Part shown: piece after piece, positions 5,917 to 6,591 of the stretch
How positions within the stretch are numbered: the first letter of the stretch is position 1
How the letters are laid out: every line of letters begins with the position of its first letter
Source of the DNA: Ruminiclostridium sp.
Lineage (GTDB): Bacteria; Bacillota_A; Clostridia; Oscillospirales; Ruminococcaceae
Assembly (NCBI GenBank): GCA_017550775.1
Contig: JAFZOA010000455.1
Location: forward strand, 1-6,591
Length of the DNA: 6,591 bases
Reading direction: 5' to 3'
Program-made: the position numbers and the translations under genes
The notes under the pieces: generated by a model
Database searches by the model: none
What the model was told of the DNA's origin: nothing
The model's input: only the letters and a program-made list of their open reading frames with translations

Positions 5917-6156
5917 GTGCCGAATATCAAATCCGCAAAGAAGAGAGTTCTTGTCGCAAAGGTAAGAAACGATCGCAACAAGGCTGCAAAGACCGAGTTA
6001 AAAACAATAATCAAGAAGGCAAGAGCGGAAGGTGCAGGAGCTGACGCTGTCAAGGCTGCCGACATCGCCCTCGATAAAGCCGCAGGCAAGGGCTATATTC
6101 ATAAGAATAAGGCTGCAAGACTTAAGTCCAGACTTGCAAAGAAAGTAACCGCTTAA
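5917..6156 (+). CDS. rpsT: 30S ribosomal protein S20
   Basis: S20 (bS20) is a primary 16S rRNA-binding protein of the small subunit. The 79-aa product begins MPNIKSAKKRVLVAKVRND and is rich in Lys, Arg and Ala throughout, with the conserved C-terminal segment around GYIHKNKAARLKSRLAKK. Both are hallmarks of the family, and the length is slightly below the usual 82-88. Translation starts at GTG. It is transcribed alone: it has its own promoter upstream and an intrinsic terminator 19 bp after the stop. It is divergent from gpr, an arrangement shared with Bacillus. The leader is short and shows no obvious structured autoregulatory element. Confidence 0.97.
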   Translation: MPNIKSAKKRVLVAKVRNDRNKAAKTELKTIIKKARAEGAGADAVKAADIALDKAAGKGYIHKNKAARLKSRLAKKVTA

Positions 6157-6174
6157 ATAGTTAACGGATACACG

Positions 6175-6205
6175 CAGACACCTAAAAAGGTGTCTGTTTC
6201 TTTTT
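6175..6205 (+). terminator. Rho-independent terminator of rpsT
   Basis: An 8-bp perfect stem, CAGACACC (6175-6182) with GGTGTCTG (6189-6196), closes a 6-base loop TAAAAA. It is followed by the U-rich tract TTTCTTTTT. It lies 19 bp after the rpsT stop and should isolate rpsT from the nrdD-like gene downstream. Confidence 0.92.
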
Positions 6206-6329
6206 GTGCCAGAACGACTGTTCTTGTTGTGTCAAAATAATGAATATCATTTTAAATGCGGCTTCGTTACGCTTTATTATGTGCGTTTTATCACATTGTA
6301 TGAACGACAAAAAAATTTTTCTATACATC
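6206..6329. other. A+T-rich intergenic region with a LexA-like dyad
   Basis: No credible gene is present. At 6212-6223 there is GAAC-GACT-GTTC, the core of the Gram-positive LexA (SOS) box, flanked by A and T so that the dyad is 5 bp per arm; it agrees with the B. subtilis 14-mer at 11 positions. At 6239-6251 a second dyad, AATGA-ATA-TCATT, resembles a Fur-type box at 14 of 19 positions. No clear promoter lies next to either site; the nrdD promoter is about 106 bp further downstream. Either could be a chance match in A+T-rich DNA. Confidence 0.3.
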
Positions 6330-6358
6330 TTGACAAATTCGCTCAAACGCAATATAAT
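6330..6358 (+). promoter_or_regulatory. Consensus sigma-A promoter of the nrdD-like gene
   Basis: TTGACA (6330-6335) and TATAAT (6353-6358) with a 17-bp spacer match the sigma-A consensus at every position. The start of transcription would be near 6365, leaving a leader of about 60 nt. A promoter this strong normally needs repression, which fits the two NrdR-like boxes that overlap and follow it. Confidence 0.92.
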
Positions 6359-6369
6359 ATATATTGTCG
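6354..6369. promoter_or_regulatory. NrdR box 1 (overlaps the -10)
   Basis: This 16-mer agrees with the NrdR consensus ACACWATATATWGTGT at 12 of 16 positions, including the central WATATATWG block. It covers the -10 element and the predicted start of transcription, where bound NrdR would block RNA polymerase. Much of the match is A+T and would be weak alone. The second box at the canonical distance is what makes it credible. A nearly coincident 17-bp dyad, CAATATA-ATA-TATATTG, spans 6350-6366. Confidence 0.65.
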
Positions 6370-6385
6370 CATAATTTATATGCTA

Positions 6386-6401
6386 CCACTATATCTTGTG
6401 C
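6386..6401. promoter_or_regulatory. NrdR box 2
   Basis: CCACTATATCTTGTGC agrees with ACACWATATATWGTGT at 13 of 16 positions, including the diagnostic C and G flanking the A+T core. It begins 32 bp after box 1, about three helical turns, so both sit on the same face of the DNA. This is the tandem layout known for NrdR-controlled ribonucleotide reductase operons. NrdR is the ATP-cone repressor of nrd genes. Confidence 0.72.
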
Positions 6402-6426
6402 ATGTGATACAGAAGGAGATGCTCAG

Positions 6427-6591
6427 ATGATAACCAAGATCCGTAAGCGTGACGGACGAACCACCGCATTCAACGTACAGAAGATAGCCGATGCCATATT
6501 CAAGGCTGCTGCGACAGTCGGAGGAAAAGACTATAACTCCGCACTTGCTCTCGCCGAAGAGGTCTGTCGTATACTTGAGACTGAGGAGACC
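6427..6591 (+). CDS. nrdD: Anaerobic ribonucleoside-triphosphate reductase, N-terminal ATP-cone (partial)
   Basis: The first 55 codons of a gene cut off by the window edge. The translation begins MITKIRKRDGRTTAFNVQKI and continues as a typical ATP-cone, the allosteric nucleotide-binding domain at the N-terminus of ribonucleotide reductases. Features are the basic strand KIRKRDG, the FNVQKIADAIFKAA helix, and the helix SALALAEEVCRIL. An ATP-cone at residue 2 fits class III NrdD best in a strict anaerobe. Class I or II large subunits are possible, while NrdR is unlikely because it would begin with a zinc ribbon. The start ATG 6427 follows AGAAGGAGA (6411-6419). The promoter and two NrdR boxes upstream support a nrd gene. 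NrdD would supply deoxyribonucleotides without oxygen, activated by the radical-SAM protein NrdG, whose gene often follows. Confidence 0.85.
   Translation, partial: MITKIRKRDGRTTAFNVQKIADAIFKAAATVGGKDYNSALALAEEVCRILETEET

Noticed and set aside
5841..6089. 82-codon open frame antisense to rpsT
   Set aside because: Opposite a ribosomal protein gene and across its promoter; its Ala/Leu-rich product is the complement of the Lys/Ala codons of S20.
6206..6430. 74-codon open frame with a GTG start downstream of rpsT
   Set aside because: It has no ribosome-binding site, starts at the terminator U-tract, and runs through the promoter, NrdR boxes and start codon of the reductase gene.

Overview
The window looks like chromosomal DNA of a spore-forming clostridial Firmicute. 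A rumen or gut Ruminococcus-type member of the Oscillospiraceae is my best guess. The support is: strong AAGGAGG ribosome-binding sites, A+T-rich intergenic regions with consensus sigma-A promoters, the sporulation genes gpr and spoIIP, and the order rpsT (divergent) gpr-spoIIP, which is also the Bacillus subtilis arrangement. The genus is an inference from codon use and protein flavour, not from a search. I saw no mobile element, CRISPR array, tRNA or rRNA.

Left half (37-3650, + strand): four co-oriented genes behind one extended -10 promoter. They encode an XRE-cupin regulator, an unrecognised four-helix membrane protein, an AMP-forming acyl-CoA synthetase, and a small GNAT acetyltransferase. 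A 15-bp perfect dyad sits at about +6 to +20 and is a candidate operator for the first gene. The set reads as a regulated acyl-CoA activation unit. The regulator probably senses a ligand through its cupin domain, the synthetase makes an acyl-CoA, and the acetyltransferase may modify the synthetase or something unrelated. The membrane gene is much poorer in G+C than the synthetase and may be a later insertion into the unit.

Middle (3662-5898, - strand): gpr followed by spoIIP, converging on the GNAT gene with only 11 bp between stop codons. I find a sigma-G-like promoter before gpr and a sigma-E-like promoter between gpr and spoIIP. This matches the compartments expected from Bacillus: Gpr in the forespore, SpoIIP under sigma-E in the mother cell. 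The sigma-G -10 of gpr overlaps the divergent sigma-A -10 of rpsT.

Right end (5844-6591, + strand): rpsT (ribosomal protein S20) has its own promoter, a GTG start and a clear intrinsic terminator. After a regulatory intergenic region comes the 5' end of a ribonucleotide reductase gene, most likely nrdD. That gene has a perfect-consensus sigma-A promoter and two NrdR-box-like 16-mers 32 bp apart, the architecture known for NrdR control. The window cuts the gene after 55 codons.

No wholly new system is evident. The most interesting items are the regulator/synthetase/acetyltransferase unit with its membrane-protein insertion, the overlapping sigma-A/sigma-G divergent promoters, and the NrdR tandem site.
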